From Lactifluus volemus (Eukaryota; Basidiomycota; Agaricomycetes; Russulales; Russulaceae), in contig WTXI01000048.1 in assembly GCA_022376515.1 (NCBI GenBank), forward strand, positions 62,001 to 126,000: a stretch of 64,000 bases of DNA, given 5' to 3'. The position numbers were made by a program, and so were the translations under genes. The notes beneath the pieces are model-generated. The model made no database searches. It was not told where the DNA came from and saw only the letters and a list, made by a program, of their open reading frames with translations. Positions 35,126 through 46,815 of this stretch are shown piece after piece; positions within the stretch are counted from its first letter, which is position 1, and every line of letters starts with the position of its first letter.

Positions 35126-36691
35126 ATGTCAATATCGATTCCCCAGCGTGCCAAATTTCTCCAGACTGTCCGCCACTATCTCTTAATTCTCGGCGGAATT
35201 TATGTTGGTTTGCTTGCAGTTGGATTGACTCCCTTCGTGCAGAGAAAGTGAGTTGCTTTGCGGATACCATCTTGGCGCTCTCTCATCACGTCGTGTGACC
35301 ACCTTATCGGTCCCTTCTCCGACAGAATCCTCTACATGCACGATCTCAAAGTACCAGTCTCTCCAAGGTATGATATGCCAGAGAAGTATGACCTTGCTCG
35401 TAAGCGAATCGCTCCGCCTATCATGCTCAGGCCCTAACCCACCCTCTTTTTTTCCGTCGAATTTCACCCCCACGCGAATACAGCATCCAAAGCACACAAC
35501 GTATATATACGCACGGCTGATAATGAGACGCTTGGTGCCTGGTTCGTCTTCGCGGACCCATTCTACGCCGCTCACAAAGCCGACCTACTTTCTGCTTCCT
35601 CGACCTCTTCCGACGAGTTCATCCGTTCCGCTCTCCGCACTCGTCCAACCATCCTTTTCCTGCACGGGAACGGTGGCACGCGGGTCCTGCGCTCACGCGT
35701 ACATCATTACCAGGCTTTCTCTTCGCGCTTGCGCGCGAACGTTCTCGCTCCGGACTACCGTGGCTTTGCTGACTCGACGGGCTCGCCGAGCGAAGCCGGT
35801 CTGACTCTCGACGCCCGCGCAGCATGGGACTGGCTCCTCGACCACGGTGCATCGCCAGACAGCGTGCTCGTTGTAGGCATCAGCCTCGGAACAGGCGTCG
35901 CGGTGCAGTTCGTGAGCGCCTTGGAGTCCGAGCAACGACAGATGAGCGGTGAAGATAACCACCACGTGAAGGAAGTCAGCCGCGAGATGCCGCGTGGGGT
36001 CGTGCTACTAGCGCCGTTCAGCAGTATCGACACCCTCCTCGACACGTATTATATTTGTGGGATCCTGCCGATACTCGCGCCACTCCGGACGTTCCCCTAC
36101 ATCGCTAGTGAGTGACTGGGCCTTCGCAGTGGTGGGCTGCGGAATAGCACGCAAAATGTAAATTGGAGGAAAATGCTAAACAAGTATGTGACAGGTCTTG
36201 TAAAGCGCCATATACTCCATCGGTTTGACTCTCTCGCCAAAGTCGTGGTAAGCTTCCACCCTCAGCTGTGTATCATCTTTGCTCCTTTTTTTCCCCTTTC
36301 GCTTCGTTCTGACCTGTTTCCCTTTTGTTTTCAGGGATTGAATGTCCCGCTGTTGATAGTCCACGCGGAAGATGATTGGGATATACCCCATTCGCACTCC
36401 CAGTCACTTTTTGACGCATTTTTGGAGCACCACTTGCCCGTGCTCCCGGGAATCGCAGGGATTGAAGGTGCGGAGCAAGTGGTCAAGTTGTCCGAAGAGC
36501 GGAAGGCGCTGCGTCAAGAGCTAGTCCTGTCAAGCGAGGTGCCGCGTGTAGGGCATGTTGAGGTGTTTTCCAAGGATAGACTACACAACACGGTCGTGTA
36601 TCTCCGTACCCGATGGGGCGGACATGATAGAGTCGGGCTCGTGGAAGGTGTACAGGATTACATCACAGATATGTTTAAATTAGGTCAATGA
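35126..36691 (+). CDS. ABHD12-like serine hydrolase, paralogue 2
   Basis: Second alpha/beta hydrolase of the ABHD12/BEM46 group. Exons: 35126-35247, 35326-35399, 35484-36107, about 36185-36247, 36335-36691. Membrane segment YLLILGGIYVGLLAVGL; oxyanion loop LFLHGNGGTRVL; elbow GISLGTG; acid HAEDDWDIP; His WGGHDRVG. The triad is complete. Exons 1 and 2 have exactly the lengths and phases of the copy at 21302-23115 on the opposite strand. The junction into exon 4 does not fit: exon 3 ends in phase 1 but the only AG (36183-36184) leaves YVTGLVKRH in phase 0, so two bases are unaccounted for. Possibly a small indel at the acceptor. C-terminal exon intact, ending DYITDMFKLGQ. Confidence 0.85.
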
Positions 36692-37754
36692 AAAAGTGCA
36701 AGACAAGTTACCAATTTCATTTTTACTGAGACTTTGGTTATTCCGTGTACGAGGGGCGACTCGGAGCACGCTATCATCATTTCCTGCGTGATAGGATTCG
36801 GGGTTGAATGTTAAACAGAATGAAAGCAATGATAGTGTTCCGCCCGTATGTTGCATCAGTCCATGTAAGGCCTGACTCAACTGGTATCTTCGTTTGTCAA
36901 GCAATTGGTCATCAGAGTAAACGAGCTCATAACCAAAGCGACGCCTTGTGATTCTGCTCAAGGTTCAAATTTCCTCATACTATCAATGGAATCAGCTAAC
37001 CATCATAAGTTATTAGCCGATGGCATCGGCTCTCCGCTATGGGGTTTACTGTAATTATTTGATTTGGTCGCAGCTCTGGCCTCTGAACCCGAACTTGAAC
37101 AGTGTTCGACGGCCCGGATCCTTCGGCTTCGGGATCATCATGCCCTTTTGAAGGTACAGTACTCATCGTTTAATCTTTTGACCCGACCTACGCCATCAAT
37201 ATTGCGATCAAGACGAAACGGACAGACGAAGTAGTCGCTTGCCGGGAACACACTAGTTGTTCCGTTGGCCACGGTCAGGCATCACCCTGACGTGCCTATA
37301 CCTAGTAAGCCGCTGCTTTACGTCAGCGCTTGTGAGCCATCAAGCAAGGTACTGTAACTTAATCAACCCAACCAAGGGCGAAGCGACGCAAATCGCAAGA
37401 AAGAGATTAGCTCTGCGGGTATCATGGTTCAGGTTTGAAAAACTCTGAACCAATCACATTTCAGGATTTTGCCGACTGAATTGGATCATACTAAAATGCC
37501 CTACGCGGTGCTAGCGCATGTCAAAGTCGTCTCCTTGGTCGTCTCTGCCTGTTCTAGCAACGCCTTGACGCTCAGGCTATTAATTACAAAAAAAAAAAAA
37601 GATTCAAAGGGCAGATGAAGTAGACTGCTGGAAGACGAAACACAGCCAATAAGGCCTCATATAGCCTCACAGCGCGGGCTCGAACAATCCGAATTCGCTC
37701 CTCATCAGTTGACTCGGACTCGGATACGGCCCCCGCCGCACGCACGTGCGTTTG

Positions 37755-37790
37755 CTGTCACTGTCACTGTCACTGTCATTGTCACTGTCA
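37755..37790. repeat. hexanucleotide array (CTGTCA)x6
   Basis: Six tandem CTGTCA units, one with a C-to-T change. A 10 bp palindrome CGCACGTGCG (37741-37750) sits just to the left. Confidence 0.9.
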
Positions 37791-39678
37791 TATATTCCGA
37801 ATTGTGGTCCCTTACGTGGACCTCCTCTTCACCTCTTTGCTCCACGTTACTATCAGCTTGATACGTGCGGTGCGATTCTGTCATGACTGCAGCCAATCCA
37901 TCCAAGCCCGTAGTGGCAACAGTCGATCCTCAGTTTATTCGGGTCTCCGTGGGATCTCTTTATGAGGCCAACCTGACCAAGCCAGCATGTCGACAGCTCG
38001 GACGTCAAGTGCTCTTGATAAGAAATGACCAGGTTTTGTTTCATAACTCCATTTTCTAGGGGTTCGAAGGTGAGCAATGCAACCGAAGTCATTGTTCCTG
38101 ACCTGGCTGAGCTGTTATCTCTTAACAATCGAGAAGAAGAGATCTACCTCAATTGACATCACGCCTCGGACGGACTTAAAAACGACTTTGCAAGCGACTT
38201 TGTGCGCCCTGGCCAGCCTTTAATTCCAAGGCGCACGAAGCTATAGGTTCCAGGTGGTCTTTGATCCTCCGTGGCCCAATTATAATGCACTCTCCGTCCT
38301 GGCCTTGTCATGCTCTTGATTACCAATGCCCCTCGTCAAGCACGTCAGTCCAGATTGACAGGGTCCGTGGGATTGATAATAACTCCAGCTACTTGGTCAA
38401 GATTGGGCTTGGTGGTTCTGACTGTCCCTCTCATCAATTCAGTGTTGTATTCTTGTATGGATTCTCACACCTACTCTAGACACAGTCATCATTTTCACGG
38501 GAAGCTCCAATGCTTCCAGTTGAGTAGGTGCTGGAAAGCCCAACGTCAAGACTTAAACGTGAAGATAGCGGATCAAGTGGCAAGCGTAATGTCACCTTCG
38601 AATCCGAGTCGATCACCCAAGCGTTACCGTTACCCTCAGGCTGTAAAGTACCGAATCGCAGGGTTAGCGGTAAAACATTCCTTCTATTGAATCAAATTTT
38701 GTTGTGCTGACATTCTTTCACAGGTGACGAGATTGGCCACATTGGCACTTGCTCCTCATGGTGCGATTTCGGGGCAGTCCATAGGTGTTGCCTCTGAAAG
38801 CGATGGCATCCACACCCAGGTGTTGACGGCCACCTCGGGCAAAGTCGTGAACTTTGATCTATCACATCGTCTCCGCTAGCCCTACGTTGCACAGCACTGG
38901 CCCTCGCGGCCTAAATCATCGGTATCCTATGGCCAGAGCTGTGTCCTTCAAGACAACAACTACAGGATCGACCAACAATGGCGAGATGACTTTCGGTGAT
39001 ACCAACTCCAAAACAAGCCCATTACGACGACCAGAAATTACTGGGGTATCCACACGGTATGGGAAGTCGGCTTCCATTCTGATCTTGGGATGTAGAATGG
39101 AACGGGTTTTGACTCCATCGATGGCCAATTTTCCCTAGAGCGCTCCTACGCCATTTTTGAACGCTGGTAGGCACCGCATCCTTGCATCGGTCTCGCTAAC
39201 ACGACTTTCACAACAGCTCAAGACAATTGACATAGTTGGAAGCCCCCCGTTGGGTGAGTAGTACTTGGAGAGACAGACGAGAGCATGGTTTGAACGTCGA
39301 TAAGCGCACCAACACGACAAAGCTTAACACGAAGAAAAGGGTTGAAATGCTACAAAAAGCGAGTACATGATCTATATAACGATCTGGAAATCTTTGCAAT
39401 AAGAAAAGTGATTTTTTAAGTCGTCTGGGCTGCATAAACTGTCTGAAAGCTATCGGTGATGCCAGTGGCCAATGCCGCAAACACGTACAGTCAGAGTTAG
39501 TCGTTTATTCCCATAAACAATTCCCATGGCTACCAACGTTTCAGTTGGTGTTTTCTGATGAGCTGCACAATAACAAAGAAAGCATTTAGGATTTCGCCTA
39601 GACAATTCCTCCCGTCCTTTCTAGCCATACTTCGGCTATCCCCTCGCGCACCACTGCCTCCACTATGTCCCACATCAG

Positions 39679-39812
39679 TTACAAACTATCACTGATTCAC
39701 CGCATGGTAGTGAACCCTCCGTTCTTGTGGCGAAGCGCACAGCATCAACGTTCCAGCTCGCCCGTTCTTCACCGCATCACTACCATGTGGTGAGAGAGGT
39801 GTTAGTTTGTAA
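39679..39812. repeat. imperfect inverted repeat
   Basis: Arms of about 35 nt: 39679-39713 (TTACAAACTATCAC...CACCGCATGGTAGTGA) and 39777-39812 (TCACTACCATGTGGTGA...GTTAGTTTGTAA) pair with a few mismatches around a 63 nt centre. Confidence 0.6.
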
Positions 39813-39863
39813 AATGTCCTCCATGATACAGCATTGATAAATCACATGAGGGTGCAAGTCATC

Positions 39864-39905
39864 GTGTGGGTGTGGGTGTGGGTGTGGGTGTGGGTGTGGG
39901 TGTGG
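39864..39905. repeat. hexanucleotide array (GTGTGG)x7
   Basis: Seven perfect tandem units. Not the fungal telomere repeat (TTAGGG). Confidence 0.95.
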
Positions 39906-42827
39906 GCAGTTCGCTGCCGGTGAACGTTCATTATCACGGCACGGAGCAAGTCATGGAGGCCACATCTCAGCTCAGTTCAGGTCCCCTACTACTACTTTAT
40001 TTGGGTCTGGGCAATGTTTTGAAACCCGGGGGAAAATTCTGACGCCGAAAGCAACTGCATTTATAACGCGTTCACTTGTTCTTGAATCTTGAATAGAGTT
40101 CGACAACGGAAGTTGCCCTGCGGCGCTTTCAACTAATATCGGCGGATTTCTTGTTTGTACCGTAATCTCCCACGATCGATGCATGATCTGTGATCTGCGA
40201 GCATCATTTGGGCAGCTTGACGGCGCCGCGATGCCCTGTCGGAGTTGTAACGTGCAGGAGAGCTACATTTCTATTGTCATACTGTAGAGAATTTGAATAG
40301 AAAAGATCAACTCAACACGACAGTGACAGTAGTAAGCGGTGAGAAATAACGAAAAGCGGGCTTGGCGGCGATAGTCTGTGCTATGCGTAGAAGCGTCAAC
40401 CTTGGCACTAACACCGGTGATTGGACATCGGGAAATTGGGCAAAAGGGTTTTCCTTTATTTGTGCTATGGAGTGCCTGTAAAATTACTGCTTTTTTGGCT
40501 TGCTTGAGCTTGGACGAGCGCGAGCCTCGAGGCACGAGCAAGCCCAAAAAGTCAAGTACAGGTTTCCGGTTTCCCAATGGGAACCAGTGTCATAATGGTC
40601 ACTCAATTGACTTATCTATTGTCACCAAGTTACACAAAGCCTCCGAATCCTTCCAGGTTAGGGGACCTGTAGCATCCATCAAGTAGTCCTAGCTAGGATT
40701 GGCGCGTGCATGCGCCTGACCTGGCCTGGTAACGATATACATTTGAATGCGAGCCACGCCGCTACGGGTGAGGGAATTGGCTCGTTGCGGCGACCTCTGC
40801 GGAAGTCTTATGTCCCTTGTCCTGGCCCGTCACTATGGCACTACCGACCATCATTGACAGGTGTTGTGTAAGGCTCTGCTTATGGAATTCATCGGAAGGA
40901 GCTGGTGCGGGCGGTGCGGGCGGTACCATTGACACCTCCCTCTTCTCTCGGACGTCTGGATGTCCAGTTGGCGCTCGGACGTCTAGTTGGCTTTCGGCCG
41001 TCCAGCTGACCACTGATAATCATGTCGCTATTCCAACTGCCAAGCTGACAGATTGTGGGGTTGTTGTCAGATAGCCTGCGAGATCCTTGCCGACTCCGAG
41101 TCGAAGTGGTGCCGGTGTCACATTTGCGTGAGTGTCTGAAGGAGGGTCCAATACTACAGTAGAACTCTCTTGAAAGAAGCAGGTTCCGCGGAAAGGTACG
41201 CTCAGGCTGGCTACCTGTGTAATAGCTTGCCTTCAAGGATTCATACTACATAGCGAATATATTAATTTTAAAATATCGGTGAACATGAAGAAATGAACCT
41301 GAGAGTCCACAAGACCGCCCGAATTGGCCGTGCCCACACATGTTTTATTCTACCGTTTCAAATTCACGGATAGTGGCGGGTACAGTGGCTTTGTTTGCGT
41401 ATGTCTAGAATGAAACCCAAGTACAGTACCACAGTTGCGAGTACACGGCTCAAGCGCTCAAGAGTCAAGACTATAATGTCCTACCAGACCGAGTTTATTG
41501 ATAGCCAGATGGTGGACCTCAAATTGGCATTGTGCAGTGGGCCGCGCTACTGCATTATATCTCTGCTGACCGTTATTGGGAGCCTTTGGGACCACTGATT
41601 CCTGAACAAGAGCATATCACTCGTGACAGCCACAGATGGGTGCCTAGGAAGGGAGTGAAGGGCAGCGTCGAGTGTTTCAGCCATAGAAATCAACTAATTA
41701 TAACCGCCAGTTGACTCTTACTAGCAACAGTCACGAAACTACCAGAAAACGGGGCCTAAACAGGCCCAGGAAGCACGAGAATACCGTATTCGAAAAAGCG
41801 AGGACCTCGTAAGGCGTCCGCGTCGGCAATCTCCTGCTGTGACGTTAGTGTACGCTAGCTTGCTTCAAGGAAGTTCTTCAAGTAAACACCTGGGAAATCA
41901 TTGAGGCGGCCGTGAGACCCGACTTGGACATGAGCGCGTGCCACTGAGCGCTTGGGCGTGTGAGCCTCGGTCAGGAGAACAAAGGAAGGCCGAGTCGACG
42001 GATCCGAAAATGAATGCAGTACTGTACTGTCTGCCAGTGTACCTTGACGTCGAGCGCATCGTTGAATCATCTGCCAGTGACTATGATGCGATAGTAGCTA
42101 TCGTGCGGGGCCATGTACATGTGTTAGTCGCCCTTCGGAAGGTCGACTAGTTTAAGTTAATCAACTAAAACAAGTCGCTCTGATCTGGACACAGACTGCA
42201 CGTCCGAATCCTGGACGTCTGGATCGCTGGTGCGAAAACCAGTACTTCCTTGAACACAGGTATTCAATGTGCGAATGTGTAACTACGGGGATGCAGGGCC
42301 CCTCCCCGAGTTAACCTGTTAGTACAGTTGTTCTTGACTGTCTCCAGGCACGCTTTGGTCCCCCTTTACCGTACGTCGTTTATTGGCCAAAGTACGACGT
42401 GGGATTCACTTTAGGGAATGTTAACGTTAAGATTGGTACCGACGCATATTGTACCACTTTACTGTACCACATCCGGATCACCTGTTCAACAATTACATTT
42501 CAAAAATTCACGTGACAGGGGTCAATTGAATGGACTGACTACAAGACTGACGAAGACCAATAAGTCATATAAGAAATGATTGGAATGGTCAGTTTAGCTC
42601 ACGGAAACGGCTTGTGTACCGTGGAATAACTCAACTTCTGATTGATCGGCTGTGACAAAGGCAATGTGATCCTATTCAGAACTGGATATTTGACCAATCA
42701 CATTTCAGAATTTTGCCGACTGAATTCAATTGTAAAATGCCCACAGGTCGATCGCGAGTCTAGATCCGTTCCAACAATTTGACGTTGGCGTCTTCCGTCA
42801 ATATAAGATCATACACCTGCTCAGGTT

Positions 42828-44369
42828 ATGGCTACGTACGCAACACCCTTCCAAGTCAGCTCCATCATGGATCTATACAAGAACTTAGAATTCTCTCTGC
42901 TTCCCCACCACGACACGTCTACTCCCATGATCAATGACCTACAATATAACGCCCTTCAGATATCTCAATGTCATGACTTGTGTCATGATGACTTCCATCA
43001 ACTACCAGGTACTAGGATTTCGCGTCCTCAGTCGTCCACCCTTTCTCGGCAGGCCGAGACTTCCTTACCTCCACAGCTTGGAAGGCAAACCAAATCAAAT
43101 GGGTGTGCCACTCGGATGCCAGTGACCATTCCATTCCTTGTTCATGATCAAAGTGATGGATCCGAGGCGAATCTCCCGGGCCATGCCCCGAGTCCTCCAA
43201 GCTCGGTCTCGCCACCGCCTTCGGAAACGTGCAGCTTTCAGGCAACGTTTTCCAGTACGTCACAATTTTTTTGTCAAGTGTGTCTTAATGCTCAAAGGAA
43301 ATTTAAGGAACTGCACATCCCTGCCTTTCGGCTCCAACGCCTGATATTACAAGTTCTCGTCCCTTATCCCGAAGTCAACCCCCGGGCCCCCAGCACTCTC
43401 AGACTTGGCTTCAAGTCGATCCATCCTATATGCGGACAACAGATGACGGAGGCAAAGGAGTCCCTACGAATGCTAGCCAGTACGAATGGACGTCTCAGCA
43501 TGTTTCCGCTGTGTTGGACTCGGAGCTGACCCCGACTGTGGCGCAACCAACACCACAAGTATTGCCCTTCGCACCCCGCTTTAGCGAGACTGACGCCATT
43601 GATATCACATCCACCCATACTCCGATCCTGCACCCACGTTTCCCTGCCCAGTCTAGCTTCTCATCCGCTACTTCATCCCCCTCCCCCCAGTTTATGAACA
43701 TGACAGTGATGAAATCATCACCGCCTCTTCAGGGTGGCTCCTTTCTCCCCATGAATAACGATGATTACTTTCAATCATGTTCAGAAGAGGATTGGTTTAG
43801 TGCCGCATCCGACCCCGGATCACCGTCGGCCGTCACTCGGTTCTATCCCCAGATGGCGGACTATCAGCTTGCCCAACGACCTAACTCTCCGAGTCCTACC
43901 TACCTGAAAACAGAAGGGGTGAAACGACGTGCCAGCAAGCGCCGATATCTCAAGCAACCGAAGGACATGAAAGCGACTAGAAGGCTTCAAGGCCAGAGGA
44001 GGTCAGACAATGAAAATATCGAGGCTCTCCGTAAGCTTTTTGTCCCACAGGACGCCGAAGTGCGGTGGAAGAAAGACCGTCTTGGCACGAGTACGTCGGA
44101 ACATTCGTCTGTTTTGTTGGTGGTTACTAATATTACCATTCGCAGTTCTTCACTACGCTATACAATGGAAGGCCGGCAACCAACTTGCGAAAGACAACTT
44201 CCTAGAGCCCGGTGTCATCTCGAATGACGAGCGGATTACCGCCAATGGCCAACACTTTCACAGCCATGACGATCCTTTGGGATTCATGGAGAAGAACGCT
44301 CTTTCGGCCACGGCTGATGTCGACATGGACCATTTTCTTGGCTATGTTCAACCCGGGCCACACAACTAG
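42828..44369 (+). CDS. bHLH-like transcription regulator (456 aa)
   Basis: Probable DNA-binding regulator. Exons 42828-43277, 43394-44090, 44146-44369 join in phase (457 codons with stop). The 116 nt first intron (GTGTGT..CCCCAG) is the less certain one; the second (55 nt, GTACGT..CGCAG) is clear. The first 330 residues are Ser/Pro/Gln-rich with acidic/aromatic patches (NNDDYFQSCSEEDWFSAASD), resembling activation regions. A basic stretch follows (VKRRASKRRYLKQPKDMK, RRLQGQRRSDNENIEAL). It runs into a helix RKLFVPQ, a loop and KKDRLGTILHYAIQW, the pattern of a helix-loop-helix second helix. The usual basic-region Glu (ExxRR) is missing. It ends DHFLGYVQPGPHN. Gene reality is well supported; the bHLH assignment is moderate. 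Confidence 0.7.
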
Positions 44370-45559
44370 GCGTGCGCCGTATGATAGATGCCTTGCACGA
44401 CATGACGATAATACTGTGATATTAACTCCATTCATTGCATAGTAGCCTGAGATATACCATAGTATTTATTCTATTCATTGTATCGTGGGCCATGAATCAA
44501 CTCCAAGTTCTGCAGTGATATCTTTGGGCAACGGGGGCAAGCTCCCTGGACTCTTTGAACAATCCTCTTTTCATTTCAGTCTGTTGAAAGAAACAAAATG
44601 ACTCGGAGTAGCACACAACACCCTCTTCGTTGTATCGGCAAGCAAGGAAGTCTAACTCCTTTGTCCGTTTCTTACACTCTGTGGCAGGTATCCAAGTTGT
44701 CTCTGTAAACCACTCGGAAGGGCCCTGTTCAATCCTACAATCGCATGTTACCAGGGGGCGGCGGTAGCATTCAGGGGCAAGAACCTAAGTTAATATGACG
44801 TTTGGCGTGTGAGAGTATTTCGTTAGTGATTTCGAGGTAGCTACCGCACCCCTGACGGCTTCTATCGGCCCCTTTTTTAGACTCGTAACTTAGGTCAATG
44901 TATAGATGTGTTTGTTTCGGATGCTACCATCTTCGGGCCGAATTATTGAAAAGGAAATGGCTAAAAGCCGTCCTTAAGGAGAGAAAAACTGAGGCTGACA
45001 ATAATGTCATGGCAATGAGGATTAGGCGGAAGTGCAGTGACTCCGAGTCGGAGCATCAGAATGCGCTGGCATGTGTGCGCCGCGGGGATGCCGGAGTTGT
45101 CACCGACACCCGCGCCTCTGGAGCACTGCCATGCGTGATGTTGAACTGTTCAAATACTGTGAGGGTAGGTTCTTTCTTCATTTTGTAACTCGGGCTGCAC
45201 ATGTACTGATTGATGCCGGTGGGCGTTCAACGTTCAACGTTCAACGCTCAGCGCTCATCGCCCGATGTTCTGTGCCCTTATTTGAAATCCGGGCATTCTG
45301 CCCGATGCACTGCCAGTGGCACACTCGCCCATGAGACGCTCTACCCTATGCGCCTTTAACCACTGTGTAGTACCTGCGATCCTGTGATCAGTGAAAGTGT
45401 TTAGATTCTAGTGCGCATTGTTGAACGTTGAACGTTGAACCACCGCCTCCGAATCCAGACTCCGGGATGAACATACTTTTGCATACAAGGTTCTCCGTTC
45501 ACCACGGCTGCATCAGGACTCGGGTTGCATCATGGAGGACGCTTGAATGCTCGGCATTT
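44370..45559. other. gene-free stretch with a MITE-like unit
   Basis: Apart from the terminal-repeat unit at 45218-45446, nothing recognisable. Confidence 0.4.
45218..45446. repeat. MITE-like unit with CGTTCAA-containing terminal inverted repeats
   Basis: Left end GGTGGGCGTTCAACGTTCAAC plus a further repeat unit (45218-45246), right end the inverse (45419-45446: TGTTGAACGTTGAACGTTGAAC, CACC). About 230 nt in total, non-coding inside. A related fragment (AGCGCTTAACGTTCAAC) occurs at 52394-52410. Confidence 0.5.
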
Positions 45560-46815
45560 CAGCCAGGATCGCGTTGGGAGTACATCGCGATCCTTGACTC
45601 CACGTTCGACACAACAACGGTCTGTATCGGGGACCAGTGGTGTGGACTGAGGCCGATGCGACTCGGACGCGGTGACCGTCAGGTGAGAACTCAACAAAAC
45701 GGATCCAATCGGTGTGTCCAGTAATGGGGCCCGCTACGAGCTGTCCAGTTGTGGCATCCCACACTTGAATGGAGCGATCTCTCAAGCTCCATGCGATGCG
45801 CTGCCTGTCCGGCGAGAACTTGATAGAATTGATCAACCAGGTGCCTCCAGTGAACAAGCCTGCTACCTATCGTTGTGACATCCAATATGCGAATCATGGG
45901 ATCTGACGAGGCCGATGCGATGCGCTGACTGTCCGGCGAGAACACAACAGAATGGGTAACATAGGTGTCTCCACTAAACAGGGCCGCTACGAGTTGTCCC
46001 GTTATTCGAATCCCATACACAAATCGTGGTGTCTCTGTCGATTCGCAGTGTCGAACAATGCTGACTCGGATTCGATGCGCTGCCCGTCCGGAGAAAGTGT
46101 AAGAGACGTGATCATTCTGTCATGCGCCTTGATCATCATCTGCAATGCTGGCCAATGAGACAGCTGCCCGTGGTCCAAGGACAACGTAGATAGGTGGAGC
46201 GATCCTTGCCACGGGCATCGCGAAATAGCGCACGAACGCGAACGCATCATCCACCAGTGCCAACAAATTCTTCACTTCCGTTTTGCGAATGCTATTGCAA
46301 TTTGAGGTAAATGTCACGGCATGTCATGTTGAATTGTGGAGTGGAGTCGCCTCCCGTTGCAACATTATGAACAGAGATGACAGTGCTCGGGAAGCAAGGG
46401 CCACATTATTCTTGATGCTAAGAACTTCCAGCCAAAACAAAAACTTTGTCTCGAAGAGCGATCGAGGTTTCCTGAAGTCATTGTGATCGAAAGCAAGGTG
46501 TTCTAAATGATCGTGCTAGGTGGTTACAGGCATACGATAGACCAGATGGAATGTGTTCGGCAATTCGAGATTCGACGTCTGGGACGTCGCTGTTAGCGAG
46601 GTATGACGATTCGAGTTTGCAGATATTTGAATTTGAGGTTATCGAATATGAAATCAAGGCAGGAATGTGCCAGCTGATGATGGGCTTCTGCAAGATTGAC
46701 ATAAAACACAATTCTTGTCTTGTTGGTCAGAAAGTCGCTAAATGAGGTATGGAGAGGGACGATGGGACGTGTTCGGTCAAACGAAGTGACGTTAGTCCAC
46801 CACGACAGTAGCATA
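45560..46815 (-). pseudogene. relic of a second NACHT-WD40 gene
   Basis: Reading down the minus strand from 46815, pieces match the gene at 14900-20331 in order. First is the region C-terminal to the NACHT core (TRPIVPLHTSFSDFLTNK, LAHSCLDFIFDNLKF, SYLANSDVPDVESRIAEH), then VKNLLALVDDAFAFVRYF and GQLSHWPALQMMIKAHD, then three to four WD40 units (TLSPDGQRIES; VVFSPDSQRIASASSD; IKFSPDRQRIAW; TGQLVAGPITGHTDWI). They lie in several frames with stops. The C2 part, the P-loop and most of the propeller are missing, so this is a truncated, non-functional copy. Its last WD40 unit stops 120 nt from the MITE-like unit. Confidence 0.85.

Larger units (their letters stand above)
36692..42827. other. 6.1 kb gene-poor region with simple repeats
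   Basis: Holds two hexamer arrays, an imperfect palindrome (39679-39812), a about 50 nt sequence repeated at 37452-37505 and 42692-42745, and patches of protein-like sequence between 37880 and 39140 in changing frames. I could not assemble a supported gene. At 40378-40686 plus- and minus-strand frames are open together and cancel each other as evidence. Confidence 0.45.

Noticed and set aside
39864..39905. Telomere or centromere-like repeat
   Set aside because: GTGTGG array of seven units only, not TTAGGG, and surrounded by unique sequence.
37755..39905. CRISPR-like array
   Set aside because: Repeats are contiguous hexamers without spacers, and the host is eukaryotic.
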